From Chlamydiota bacterium (GTDB lineage Bacteria; Chlamydiota; Chlamydiia; Chlamydiales; Simkaniaceae): a stretch of DNA of 35,121 bases. Under the pieces are notes generated by a model. The model had not been told where the DNA came from. It searched no databases and worked only from the letters and a program-made list of their open reading frames with translations. The stretch's first letter is position 1, and every line of letters begins with the position of its first letter. Location of the stretch: assembly GCA_011065165.1 (NCBI GenBank), contig JAAKFF010000006.1:1-35121 (forward strand), given 5' to 3'. This document shows, piece after piece, positions 24,251 to 33,276 of this stretch. Made by a program: the position numbers and the translations under genes.

Positions 24251-25624
24251 ATGCTGAGTGCACTTAAGAAAATTTTTTCTATACAAGAGGTGAAGGGTAG
24301 AATTATCTTTACCCTCTTGATGTTAGTTGTTTGTCGCGTCGGCGCCTATATTCCTGTTCCAGGGGTCAATGGCGACGAAGTTGTGCAGATCTTCCGTCAA
24401 TTCACGGGTGGCAGTCAGAACCTCTTCCAGCTCGTCGATATCTTCTCAGGTGGAGCTTTTGCTCACATGACCGTTATCGCTTTAGGCGTAATGCCCTACA
24501 TCTCCGCTTCGATTATTATGCAGATCCTTGTCGCTGTCGTCCCCTCACTACAAAGAGAGATCCGAGAAAATGGTGAGGCTGGAAAGCGGAAGATGGGAAA
24601 AGGGATCCGCCTTGTGACCGTCGTCTTAGCCCTTTTTCAATCTGCACTCCTTGCGAGATACGCCCTAGGCCTCAACATCTCCCACCCCGGAATCATTCTG
24701 CCAGAGCTACTTAGCCAGCAGATTTTAGGATTTCCATGGCTCTTCTATCTCGTCATTATGTTGGCGATGAGTACGGGGACCCTCTTCTTGATGTGGATTG
24801 GAGAGCAGATCACAGAGCGAGGGATTGGAAATGGAATTAGTTTGATCATCTCAGTTGGGATCTTGGCCTCCCTTCCCTCTACACTTGGAACGATAATAAG
24901 ACAGCTCAATTTAGACTCACAAGAGCCTGGCCAGATGACCTTCTCCTCTATTGTGATCCTCTCAATTGTCTTTGTATTTATAATTTTAGGGACGATTTTG
25001 GTCATTCAGGGGACCCGCAAGATTCCTCTCCAATATGCAAGACGGATGGTGGGACGCCGCGAAAGCCAAGGTGGCAGCTCTCATATCCCATTGAAAGTGA
25101 ACTACGCTGGCGTTATTCCCGTGATTTTTGCCTCTGCCCTTCTGATGTTTCCAGCTACAATTGCTCAATTCTTAAGTAAAGGGACCTTTCTCGCTACAGT
25201 TGTCAATTGGCTCTCTCCAGGCAGCTGGGTCTATACCGCTCTCTTCGTACTTCTAATTTTATTTTTCACCTATTTTTGGACTGCAACTCAGTTCCATCCC
25301 GAGCAAATTGCCTCTGACATGAAGAGAAATGGAGCGTTTATCCCTGGGATTCGTCAAGGGAGACCTACCCAAGAATTTTTAGAATCAACGATGAATCGTA
25401 TCACACTAGCTGGAGCCGTATTCTTAGCTCTAATTGCAATTTTACCGATGTTAGTAGGTAAAGTTTTAGGTGTAGACTCTTCCATCAGCCACTTTTTTGG
25501 AGGAACATCCCTACTGATCCTAGTCGGGGTGATCCTTGACACGACAAAACAGATAGAGTCCCACTTGATTATGAAACGCTATGATGGGTTTATGAAGAAG
25601 GGCCGAATAACGGGCCGAATATAG
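24251..25624 (+). CDS. secY: Protein translocase subunit SecY
   Basis: 457 residues, ten predicted transmembrane helices. SecY is the channel of the Sec translocon in the inner membrane. [20 protein letters not shown] opens helix 1. The plug region follows around [20 protein letters not shown], and the signature [15 protein letters not shown] is present. The cytoplasmic loop with the [10 protein letters not shown] motif contacts SecA and the ribosome. The C-terminus ends with [15 protein letters not shown]. It closes the spc-type block; infA and rpmJ do not follow, and a promoter-bearing spacer leads to rpsM. Confidence 0.97.
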   Translation: MLSALKKIFSIQEVKGRIIFTLLMLVVCRVGAYIPVPGVNGDEVVQIFRQFTGGSQNLFQLVDIFSGGAFAHMTVIALGVMPYISASIIMQILVAVVPSLQREIRENGEAGKRKMGKGIRLVTVVLALFQSALLARYALGLNISHPGIILPELLSQQILGFPWLFYLVIMLAMSTGTLFLMWIGEQITERGIGNGISLIISVGILASLPSTLGTIIRQLNLDSQEPGQMTFSSIVILSIVFVFIILGTILVIQGTRKIPLQYARRMVGRRESQGGSSHIPLKVNYAGVIPVIFASALLMFPATIAQFLSKGTFLATVVNWLSPGSWVYTALFVLLILFFTYFWTATQFHPEQIASDMKRNGAFIPGIRQGRPTQEFLESTMNRITLAGAVFLALIAILPMLVGKVLGVDSSISHFFGGTSLLILVGVILDTTKQIESHLIMKRYDGFMKKGRITGRI

Positions 25625-25659
25625 ATAAATTTAATCGCAAAACTCTTGTTCAATTTCGA

Positions 25660-25688
25660 TTGAACCCTATAGAGGTTTGTGCTATGCT
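25660..25688 (+). promoter_or_regulatory. Putative promoter for rpsM-rpsK-rpoA-rplQ
   Basis: TTGAAC (25660-25665), a spacer of exactly 17 bases and TATGCT (25683-25688). The match is four of six and four of six. It lies 70 bases before the rpsM ATG in the only sizeable spacer between rplC and rplQ. A start near 25695 would give a leader with the hairpin at 25705-25720. Confidence 0.55.
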
Positions 25689-25704
25689 TAATGAAATTAA
25701 AAGT

Positions 25705-25720
25705 TAGCCCCGTAGGGCTA
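25705..25720 (+). promoter_or_regulatory. Leader hairpin upstream of rpsM
   Basis: TAGCCC and GGGCTA pair around a CGTA loop. No T-run follows, so it is not a classical terminator. It would sit at the 5' end of the transcript from the 25660-25688 promoter and could stabilise the mRNA or bind a ribosomal protein. Confidence 0.5.
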
Positions 25721-25757
25721 TTGACTATAACTGAGATTTAAAGAAGGATTTTTACCT

Positions 25758-26132
25758 ATGCCCCGCGTGATTGGAGTCGACATTCCTGGTAACAAGCGCC
25801 TTGTGATAAGTTTGACCTATATCTATGGAATTGGAAACGCCATTTCAGAAGAGATTATCAAAAAATTAAGCCTTGATCCAGATATGCGTGCACACAACCT
25901 AACAGATAGTGACGTTGTTAAACTTAATGCCACATTGCAATCTGAGTATACCGTTGAAGGAGATCTGAGACGTCAGGTACAGAACAATATCAAGCGTCTC
26001 ATTAGCATTGGCTCTTACCGTGGGATGAGACATCGCATAGGACTTCCAACTCGTGGACAGAGAACCCGTTGTAATGCACGTACCCGTAAAGGGAAAAAGA
26101 AGACCGTAGCAGGCAAGAAAAAAGCCATCTAA
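25758..26132 (+). CDS. rpsM: 30S ribosomal protein S13
   Basis: 124 residues. S13 is in the 30S head and contacts P-site t[29 protein letters not shown], a helix-two-turn-helix segment, and [20 protein letters not shown] near the C-terminus are diagnostic. It is the first gene of the alpha-type operon. Confidence 0.97.
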   Translation: MPRVIGVDIPGNKRLVISLTYIYGIGNAISEEIIKKLSLDPDMRAHNLTDSDVVKLNATLQSEYTVEGDLRRQVQNNIKRLISIGSYRGMRHRIGLPTRGQRTRCNARTRKGKKKTVAGKKKAI

Positions 26133-26159
26133 ACTTAAGAAGCGTAATAGGAGATCGAA

Positions 26160-26591
26160 TTGGCTAAGGCTAAGAAGACAAAAACGAAAAAAGAAATGGT
26201 CGTTAAAAAACCGGCCGCTAAGAGTAGGAAGAAGGTATCAAGAACCGTTCCTAGTGGAATTGCCTATGTCAAAGCGACATTCAATAATACCATCATCTCG
26301 ATTACAGACCCCTCTGGAAATGTTATCGCTTGGGCTTCTGCTGGTAAAGTCAACTTTTCTGGCTCAAGAAAATCATCAGCATTTGCAGCAACTGTTGCTG
26401 CTCAAGATGCTGGAAAGATCGCCATGAATAGTGGCATGAAAGAGATTGAAGTCTATTTAAAAGGACCTGGAGCTGGCAGAGAATCTGCAGTTCGAGGCCT
26501 CCAAAGTGCCGGGCTGATCATTACCCTGATTCAAGACCGTACTCCCATCCCCCACAACGGATGCCGTCCTAGAAAAAGACGCCGCGTTTAA
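26160..26591 (+). CDS. rpsK: 30S ribosomal protein S11
   Basis: 143 residues from a TTG start preceded by AGGAGA, the only reasonable initiator for the full N-terminus. A Lys-rich extension of about 30 residues precedes the conserved [26 protein letters not shown]-type [18 protein letters not shown] and [18 protein letters not shown] finish the protein. A weak start codon may tune its output. Confidence 0.96.
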   Translation: MAKAKKTKTKKEMVVKKPAAKSRKKVSRTVPSGIAYVKATFNNTIISITDPSGNVIAWASAGKVNFSGSRKSSAFAATVAAQDAGKIAMNSGMKEIEVYLKGPGAGRESAVRGLQSAGLIITLIQDRTPIPHNGCRPRKRRRV

Positions 26592-26606
26592 GAAGAGGTT
26601 TAACGT

Positions 26607-27707
26607 ATGACTGTAAAGTATGGCAAATTTGAACTGCCGACGAATATAAAAATTGAAGAAACAAGTAAGACCGAGACCTTTGTCCGTTTTATTGCCGAAC
26701 CCTTTGAAAGAGGTTTTGGCCATACCGTAGGGACAACCTTAAGACGGATCATGTTGACCGCGTTAGAGGCTCCATCCCTGATCTCTGTGAAGCTCGAGGG
26801 CGTGCCCCATGAATATACAGCTGTTGAAGGGATCGTCGAAGATGTCACTCATATCATCCTTAACTTTAAGGGTGTACTCCTTAGGAAGCTTCCCCTAGAA
26901 GAGAACCGTGACACACGAGGCCCTAAGATCTTCTCTAAGACTCTAGATGTGACGAGTGAGATGCTAGAAGCTGGCGGCGGCCAGTACGAAGTGAAACTTA
27001 AGGATGTGATGGAAGAGGGTAACTTTGAAATTGTCAACCCTGACCATCATCTCTTCATCGTCACCAAGCCGATGAAAAAACGTGTCGATCTAAAAGTGGC
27101 CTTTGGCCGCGGTTACGTCCCATCAGAACGTCATGAGATCCCAGACAAAGTCGTCGATGAGATTGTTATCGATTCAGCCTTCTCACCCGTACGACTCGTG
27201 AACTACTTCGTTGAGAATACCCGTGTTGGACAGGATACAGACTACGACCGTCTCATTCTTGAAGTGACGACAGATGGACGCGTCTCTCCACAAGAAGCGC
27301 TCACCTTTGCTACCCAGATCGGCGTCCTTCACTTAAATGTATTCAACACCCTGAAGTTCCAAGATCTATCATTCGATCATGAAGAGGTAGAATTCGATAC
27401 CGATCGCGATCAGCTTCTAGCGAAGCTTGGATTGCGTATCAATGAGATCGAGCTCTCTGTGCGTTCGACCAACTGTCTTGCACAAGCGAATATCGATACC
27501 ATTGCAGAACTCGTGATCATGCCCGAGCCTGAAATGTTAAAGTTCCGCAACTTCGGCAAAAAGTCCCTCAATGAGATCAAAGCAAAGCTCGAAGATATGG
27601 GGCTCTACCTTGGAATGGATCTATCGAGATATGGCATCACTCGTGATAACGTCAGAGAGGTGATCGAGGAGTTTTTAGAAGAAAAATCAGGACAGGAATC
27701 ACCATGA
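26607..27707 (+). CDS. rpoA: DNA-directed RNA polymerase subunit alpha
   Basis: 366 residues. The N-terminal dimerisation domain contains [20 protein letters not shown] and [18 protein letters not shown]. The C-terminal domain (about 280-345) holds the [15 protein letters not shown] and [21 protein letters not shown] helices that bind UP elements and activators. It is longer than E. coli RpoA (329) because of insertions in the N-terminal region and a longer tail. The last four bases overlap rplQ. Confidence 0.97.
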   Translation: MTVKYGKFELPTNIKIEETSKTETFVRFIAEPFERGFGHTVGTTLRRIMLTALEAPSLISVKLEGVPHEYTAVEGIVEDVTHIILNFKGVLLRKLPLEENRDTRGPKIFSKTLDVTSEMLEAGGGQYEVKLKDVMEEGNFEIVNPDHHLFIVTKPMKKRVDLKVAFGRGYVPSERHEIPDKVVDEIVIDSAFSPVRLVNYFVENTRVGQDTDYDRLILEVTTDGRVSPQEALTFATQIGVLHLNVFNTLKFQDLSFDHEEVEFDTDRDQLLAKLGLRINEIELSVRSTNCLAQANIDTIAELVIMPEPEMLKFRNFGKKSLNEIKAKLEDMGLYLGMDLSRYGITRDNVREVIEEFLEEKSGQESP

Positions 27708-28129
27708 GACACCTAAAACGGACCGCAAAATTCAATAGGAACTCCTCACATCGTCGCTGTATGATTGCTAACATGCTCAAATCACTCGTTGAGCACGGCC
27801 GCATTGAAACCACAGTTCCAAAGGCAAAAGAGCTCAGGCGTCATGCTGATCGGCTGATCACACTTGCTAAGAAGAATACTCTATCCAGCAGGCGCACAGC
27901 CATCGCTCGACTGATGATCAACTTCAACTCCCTCACCTCAAAAGAGGCACGCGACGTAAAAAAAGGAGATCTCTCCTCTTACAACACCGATCGCAGGGTG
28001 ATAGGCAAGCTCTTTGATGAACTCTCACAGCGCTACCTCACGCGTGAGGGCGGTTACACCCGCATCGTACGCAAAGAGAATCGCAGAGGTGACGGAACCA
28101 CCCTCTGCATCATCGAATACATCCAATAA
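27704..28129 (+). CDS. rplQ: 50S ribosomal protein L17
   Basis: 141 residues. [24 protein letters not shown], the [22 protein letters not shown] segment and the [20 protein letters not shown] end are diagnostic. It overlaps rpoA by four bases and ends the alpha-type block. Confidence 0.97.
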   Translation: MRHLKRTAKFNRNSSHRRCMIANMLKSLVEHGRIETTVPKAKELRRHADRLITLAKKNTLSSRRTAIARLMINFNSLTSKEARDVKKGDLSSYNTDRRVIGKLFDELSQRYLTREGGYTRIVRKENRRGDGTTLCIIEYIQ

Positions 28130-28152
28130 TCAGTTAAACTCTGGAGAAGGAC

Positions 28153-28896
28153 ATGACTGAGATAGATTCCGATATCACTGATATTTCAGATTTTCAGGTA
28201 AATCCTGAAGAGTCTACAGCTACTACTACCGAAGTCTCGGAAGTTCACATTGACCCATTTCTAGATAAAAAGTTAAGGGAAATTCAAGCCCTGATTCGTT
28301 ATGATAGCCCAATCACTGCAAACAATATACTGGAAGACGAGTTAAGAGATCAGTACAAAACAAATCTTATCTTCCACCTCTTCAATGCTCTATTATGTTA
28401 TAAGTTAAGAATTGAAGACGAGGGATTAGATTCCTGTGGATTTATCCTCGCAAAGACAGATGGTAGGGGTATTGGGGGTGAACTAATCCAATATCAAATT
28501 CCTAAGGGTTATATTTTTGTAATTCAAGCCCTGTTACAAATAGGTGATCATCAACCAAATAGAGCGTTGCGTATAATTAATAATGCTATTCAGCTAAATG
28601 ATTCTCCTGAATTTATTGCGCTAAGGGCTCTAGTTCATATGGAGTGTGGACTTCATGATAGAGCTTTCCAAGATGCGACCAACGCGTTGGAGAAGCAGAT
28701 AAAAGAGCCGTTATTGGGAGTAGATCTAGAAAGGCTTCGCGGTGAAATGCATGCTATCAAAGCACTTATCTATTATAAAAGAGAGATCGATTACCAAGAG
28801 GAGCTAGATCAAGCTATCAATTTAGGTTGTGAATTGATCGAACTGTCTTCTTATGGGAGCCTCGACTTTGATGGATTCTACTCTCATCCTTTTTGA
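28153..28896 (+). CDS. TPR-like protein of unknown function
   Basis: 247 residues. The first 45 are acidic and Ser/Thr-rich without a signal peptide. Residues about 50-210 are helical with TPR-like pairs, the best being SPEFIALRALVHMECGLHDRAFQDATNALE, preceded by RALRIINNAIQLN. In C. trachomatis rplQ is next to gap, so this gene is an addition in that space. The DNA looks more AT-rich than the neighbours. GGAG lies upstream of the ATG and only 23 bases separate it from rplQ, so it may be expressed by read-through. A chaperone or host-interaction role is possible; nothing in the sequence fixes it. Confidence 0.7.
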   Translation: MTEIDSDITDISDFQVNPEESTATTTEVSEVHIDPFLDKKLREIQALIRYDSPITANNILEDELRDQYKTNLIFHLFNALLCYKLRIEDEGLDSCGFILAKTDGRGIGGELIQYQIPKGYIFVIQALLQIGDHQPNRALRIINNAIQLNDSPEFIALRALVHMECGLHDRAFQDATNALEKQIKEPLLGVDLERLRGEMHAIKALIYYKREIDYQEELDQAINLGCELIELSSYGSLDFDGFYSHPF

Positions 28897-28940
28897 TTTG
28901 TTCTCAAGATTGCAATAATATTGCTCATTTGTAATCATGA

Positions 28941-29978
<1,038 letters not shown>

Positions 29979-30027
29979 TCGAACCGAGTTCGATACAATT
30001 TAAACCTTTAAAAATGGAAATAAATCA

Positions 30028-30720
30028 GTGGATTTTACACGTGAACCATTAGTTGAAACGGTTATTACCCCTAAAGAAGGCTACAAACTGATTCTTCGCG
30101 CCAGTAGCGGAAATAGCCAAGAAGAGTACTCTGTAAACGCCGTAGAAGTCGTCTCATTTGGGAAGAGCTTCTTTTTCAGATCTTTAGAAAAACCCAAAGC
30201 GTTCCTACTCCCTATGACAGAATACGAAGTAGTGGAAGCTCGGGAGACACGCACCGTCTTGAAGAAGCCGCAAATAGAAAAGCCTATTAAGATTAGCGGT
30301 GGTAGAAAGGTAGCATCAAAGAGCGCCAAAAGCAGAGAGCCGAAGCAAGAAACTCCCAAAGAGGAGCCTAAAAAGAGAGAGAGGAAGCGACCCAATAGGC
30401 GCCGCACCAAAGCAGTAGAAAAAGAAACTGCAGAAGAAAAGACAACTGAAAAGGCCGACGAGGCTCCTCAGGTCAGACGCACCCTTCTTCCTCCTCCAAC
30501 CAGCTTGATCTCCGAACAGATCGACCGCTATAAGAACTATCTTGCTGATCACCGTGCCGTTGCGCCCGAAAAGAGCGAAAGCAAAGTCGAAGAGCTCAAA
30601 ACAGAAAAAGAGGAGAGCCCCACTCTACCCTTTGTTCCCGAGCCCCCTCCAGCAGAAGAAGAGAAAGTCGTCGACATCAAAGAGAAGGCTCACGTTCCAC
30701 CAGAAGAGAACGACTCTTGA
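30028..30720 (+). CDS. grgA: GrgA-like chlamydial transcription activator
   Basis: 230 residues from GTG with GGAAAT upstream. The N-terminus (MDFTREPLVETVITPKEGYKLILR ... AVEVVSFGKSFFFRSLEKPKAFLLPMTEYEVVEAR) matches what I remember of C. trachomatis GrgA (CT504), a chlamydia-specific factor that binds DNA and sigma66 and activates transcription. The middle is a Lys/Arg/Glu-rich region (KEEPKKRERKRPNRRRTKAVE at about 115-135), fitting the DNA-binding part. The segment RRTLLPPPTSLISEQIDRYKNYLADHR at about 150-175 is hydrophobic-amphipathic, and the acidic Pro-rich C-terminus is predicted to be disordered. It is shorter than the roughly 288-residue C. trachomatis protein. It follows gap, as in Chlamydia. 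Confidence 0.85.
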   Translation: MDFTREPLVETVITPKEGYKLILRASSGNSQEEYSVNAVEVVSFGKSFFFRSLEKPKAFLLPMTEYEVVEARETRTVLKKPQIEKPIKISGGRKVASKSAKSREPKQETPKEEPKKRERKRPNRRRTKAVEKETAEEKTTEKADEAPQVRRTLLPPPTSLISEQIDRYKNYLADHRAVAPEKSESKVEELKTEKEESPTLPFVPEPPPAEEEKVVDIKEKAHVPPEENDS

Positions 30721-30732
30721 TTACAACCCATC

Positions 30733-30755
30733 AAAAGAGTAGACTCTACTCTTTT
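30733..30755 (+). terminator. Stem-loop after grgA
   Basis: AAAAGAGTA and TACTCTTTT pair around GACTC, the stem ending in four T bases two bases before the tRNA-Leu gene. It likely ends the gap-grgA transcript, and because of the A-run on the other side it could work both ways. Confidence 0.6.
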
Positions 30756-30757
30756 GT

Positions 30758-30841
30758 GCTCGGGTGGTGGAATTGGTAGACACAAGGGACTTAAAATCCC
30801 TTGGACCTTGGTCCGTGCGGGTTCGAGTCCCGCCTCGAGCA
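30758..30841 (+). tRNA. tRNA-Leu (anticodon UAA)
   Basis: An 84-base class II tRNA. The acceptor stem GCTCGGG pairs with CTCGAGC (one G-T), the D-arm is GTGGAATTGGTAGACAC, and the anticodon loop CTTAAAA (TAA at 30792-30794) sits in an AGGGA/TCCCT stem. A long variable arm and the T-arm GCGGGTTCGAGTCCCGC follow. The discriminator is A; CCA is not encoded. Its 3' half from 30788 is repeated at 34858. Confidence 0.96.
30788..30832 (+). repeat. 45-bp direct repeat in tRNA-Leu (att-like, left)
   Basis: Starts GACTTAAAATCCC in the anticodon arm and ends in the T-arm. Identical to 34858-34902. Confidence 0.9.
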
Positions 30842-31048
30842 GTTTTAAATATCTGGTCTTTTCTCTTATTGCACATGATCTAGAAGCTGTCATCGCTTGG
30901 CAGGGTTGCTTCAACCCAGCCTGCAATTCTCACCACTGCCAGAAAAAAACCACTTCTATTTTCTCATTTCTTCCTTTTTTTTCTTTGTGACATCTGTGAC
31001 TCATAGACAATAGCCTGTCGCAGCTTATTTTTTTACATTGAGACTTTC

Positions 31049-31195
31049 TGACCTGCTCCCCAAAAACTGATCCATGCTAAAATAGACTTTTTCCAAGACA
31101 ACACAAGGAGAAAGTAAGATGAGAAGAAGTAGAATTTCAGAAGAGCAAATTATTAGGATTCTCAAGAACGGTTTTTTAAGCGGAATCCCTATAAG
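31049..31195 (+). mobile_element. Truncated IS3-family insertion sequence, left end
   Basis: TGACCTGCTCCCC at 31049 looks like an IS3-family terminal repeat, and ATG at 31119 (after AAGGAG) begins MRRSRISEEQIIRILKN, the typical start of an IS3 OrfA transposase. The match is lost after about 20 codons and the frame stops at 31236. No orfB or right end is present. The boundary near 31195 is approximate, where primase-like coding sequence takes over. Confidence 0.7.
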
Positions 31196-31209
31196 AAAAA
31201 AAAATCACT

Positions 31210-31912
31210 CCACAATTATCCTCATCAGTAGTCCCTGAATGGCAGCAAGCCTCAAAAGTTTTTATCGAGGCCTCACATCAAAGGCTAATGAATGATCCAA
31301 AGGCCCTAGAGCTTCTATTTGATAGAGGGCTATCTATAGAGACTATACAACGGTTTTTTCTTGGCTGGAATCCCCATGAGTTTTTGAGGATAGAATGAAA
31401 TGGGGCCTCTCTGAATGTGTAAAAGACAATGGGGGCCCCAAGAAGCAATGGCTACCAAAGGGGATAGTCATCCCTACCTATGAGGAAAGTGAACCAATTA
31501 AGGTCAAAATTCGAAGAAATAATTGGCACCCAGAGGATCTTTTTCCTAAGTATGTTGAAGTGAGTGGAAGTAAGGGTTGTCCTTCTACCTTTGGAGATCC
31601 ACTAAAGCCCGTAATTATAGTTGAGTCTGAGCTTGATGCGATACTGATCCAACAATATGCTCCTCATCTTGTATGTTGTATTGCTCTAGGAGGGGTAAGT
31701 AAAAAACCAGATTGGAATCTTCATGCACGGCTGAAGCGAGCCCCTCTTTTCCTCCTATCTTTAGACCATGATGAAGTCGGAAAGAAGGGATACGCATTTT
31801 GGATGAAGCTCTATCCTAACCTTCGTCCCTGGCCCATCCCCCAAGGGAAAAGCCCGGTGATGCTTTAAGTTTGTTTATGGTTGTCATATTGGAATGGGTA
31901 AAAATGGTTTAA
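31210..31912 (+). pseudogene. Truncated, frameshifted TOPRIM/primase-like gene
   Basis: The frame from 31210 (PEWQQASKVFIEASHQRLMN ... RGLSIETIQRFFLGWNPHEF) stops at 31396. The sense continues in another frame from 31395 (WGLSECVKD ... KQWLPKGIVIPTYEE ... VKIRR). TOPRIM-like VIIVESELDAILIQQ and LSLDHDEVGKKGYAFW follow. That frame ends early at 31868; one inserted base near 31856 would restore SPGDAL...ILEWVKMV to TAA at 31910. The 5' end is replaced by the IS3 fragment. The family resembles primase/helicase-type replication proteins of mobile elements. At least two frameshifts make a working product unlikely, though the 157-residue middle piece (31395-31868) is an open frame. Confidence 0.75.
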
Positions 31913-32035
31913 CGTCTGCGTAATAAAATATACGTGAAATTATAGTTATTTTTTCACTATTTTAATTAATTATTTATATTTAACATAAAACCTGATTTTG
32001 TTATTATTAGTCTTCGGAATTATTGGAGATGCTAA

Positions 32036-32293
32036 ATGAGAATGCTGATTGTATCTTTCTTCATGTTCCTTTTGGGGAGTTCTTTGCTATCTGGATGGGA
32101 TGGATATAACTATGAAGAAGGTGAATATATTGAGATTAATAAGGGGAATCTTGTTCGTAAATACAACGATATTGAAGTTTATCACTCGGGAGATGGTTCG
32201 TATCATGAAGAAGAAGTGCAAGGGTTCAGTGGAAATGAATTAGAAACGTACGATTATAACACCGGTGAATTTCAATACTATGAAATGGATTAA
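32036..32293 (+). CDS. Small exported DUF5334-like protein
   Basis: 85 residues. Signal peptide MRMLIVSFFMFLLGSSLLSG, then WDGYNYEEGEYIEINKGNLV, an IEVYHSGDGSYHEEEVQ strand and a final YDYNTGEFQYYEMD. The repeated Y-x-x-G-E/T-Y pattern is what I remember of DUF5334, a family of small periplasmic or secreted proteins of unknown role. GGAG is seven bases before the ATG. It is followed 15 bases later by another small exported protein, so they form a pair. Confidence 0.75.
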   Translation: MRMLIVSFFMFLLGSSLLSGWDGYNYEEGEYIEINKGNLVRKYNDIEVYHSGDGSYHEEEVQGFSGNELETYDYNTGEFQYYEMD

Positions 32294-32308
32294 CACTAAG
32301 GAAGAGAT

Positions 32309-32620
32309 ATGTTGAGTTACTTAAAGGCTGGGTTATTTGGAGCAATTTTTTTTGGGATGACTTTTTTTATCTCTGGGGAATTAAATGCTGCTCCTCAAAA
32401 AACTTATCGACCAAAAGCGTATTCATCAAAACGTTACAGTAAAAGGTCTAATACCAGATGCTATGTCAAACCACCTCAGTATTCAAAAAAGGCTCCATAT
32501 TCTGGCTATGGAAAGCGGAGTACGGTAAATGGACTCCCAAAAACTAAAATTATCTCTGGCCATGTAAAAAGAACAAGTAAGGGATATACATATGTCTATC
32601 CGTATGCGAGGAGTAAGTAA
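32309..32620 (+). CDS. Small exported basic protein
   Basis: 103 residues with a signal peptide (cleavage probably after ELNA). The mature part is rich in Lys, Ser and Tyr (SSKRYSKRSNTRCYVKPPQY). The C-terminal VNGLPKTKIISGHVKR...GYTYVYPYARSK looks like the short domain of small bacterial secreted proteins with a G-x-x-K-T-x-x-x-x-G-H/Y-x-K core. Function unknown. AGGAAGAG precedes the ATG. The charge is opposite to the acidic DUF5334-like partner, so they may associate. Confidence 0.7.
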   Translation: MLSYLKAGLFGAIFFGMTFFISGELNAAPQKTYRPKAYSSKRYSKRSNTRCYVKPPQYSKKAPYSGYGKRSTVNGLPKTKIISGHVKRTSKGYTYVYPYARSK

Positions 32621-32628
32621 AAAAGATA

Positions 32629-32840
32629 ATGAAGGTAATTAAAAAGTCTAACCTTTGTGGATTGCTGATATTGTTCTTTCTATCGTTTCTCCCTAGCAAT
32701 GCTAATGGGGTAATTATTACCCAGAAAAAACAAAGCATGATCCTGAAATGGAATCGATCCTTAAAAAATTCAAGGATTCACTTGAAGAGTATCAGTTAGC
32801 CCCCGCTGTGTCTGACGCTTACGATAAATGGGGTATTTGA
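32629..32840 (+). pseudogene. Frameshifted small exported protein
   Basis: ATG 32629 opens MKVIKKSNLCGLLILFFLSF plus LPSNANG, a clear signal peptide, but the frame degenerates after about 32713 and stops at 32797. In another frame the sense continues as YPEKTKHDPEMESILKKFKD and SLEEYQLAPAVSDAYDKWGI to TGA at 32838. One indel near the ATTACCCAG stretch explains it. It is third of a run of three exported small genes. Confidence 0.7.
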
Positions 32841-32863
32841 TGAGTTGATATAAAAAAATTTGC

Positions 32864-33160
32864 ATGATTTCCATATCTTTAGCTTCTCTTACTATCGCTG
32901 TCATATTTGGAGTACAGTTTGTATGGCAATATAGAGATCAGTGTGATTTAAACCGTTCTTATTCTCAAGAGCTGGAATGGTTATATATGAAAGGCTATGC
33001 AGTCGATGATGCTGGCAAGAAACGCTACGCCTTTTGGATGAGATTATATCCTCATCTACGTGCTTGGCCGGCACCATATTTTAAAAGCCCCGGCGACACC
33101 TTTCAGGCGCGTAAAGAGAATATTTTAAATTGGGTCAAAAGCGCTCTCTTTTGTAAATAA
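32864..33160 (+). CDS. Membrane segment fused to a TOPRIM-gene tail (chimeric ORF)
   Basis: 98 residues. The first 25 form a transmembrane helix (MISISLASLTIAVIFGVQFVW). Residues about 50-96 (DAGKKRYAFWMRLYPHLRAW, then KSPGDTFQARKENILNWVKSA) match the tail of the decayed gene at 31210-31912. The catalytic part of the TOPRIM domain is not included. The ORF looks like a recombination product. No good ribosome binding site precedes the ATG, and expression is doubtful. Confidence 0.45.
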   Translation: MISISLASLTIAVIFGVQFVWQYRDQCDLNRSYSQELEWLYMKGYAVDDAGKKRYAFWMRLYPHLRAWPAPYFKSPGDTFQARKENILNWVKSALFCK

Positions 33161-33276
33161 TGTAATTAAAAAAAATCAATTCAGATAAATAAATTTATGC
33201 AGGTATCGATTTACTGTTGTTTCTGTTATTATGATCTCATTTAATCGTGTTTATTTCATTTTTTTGGAGAGTTTTT

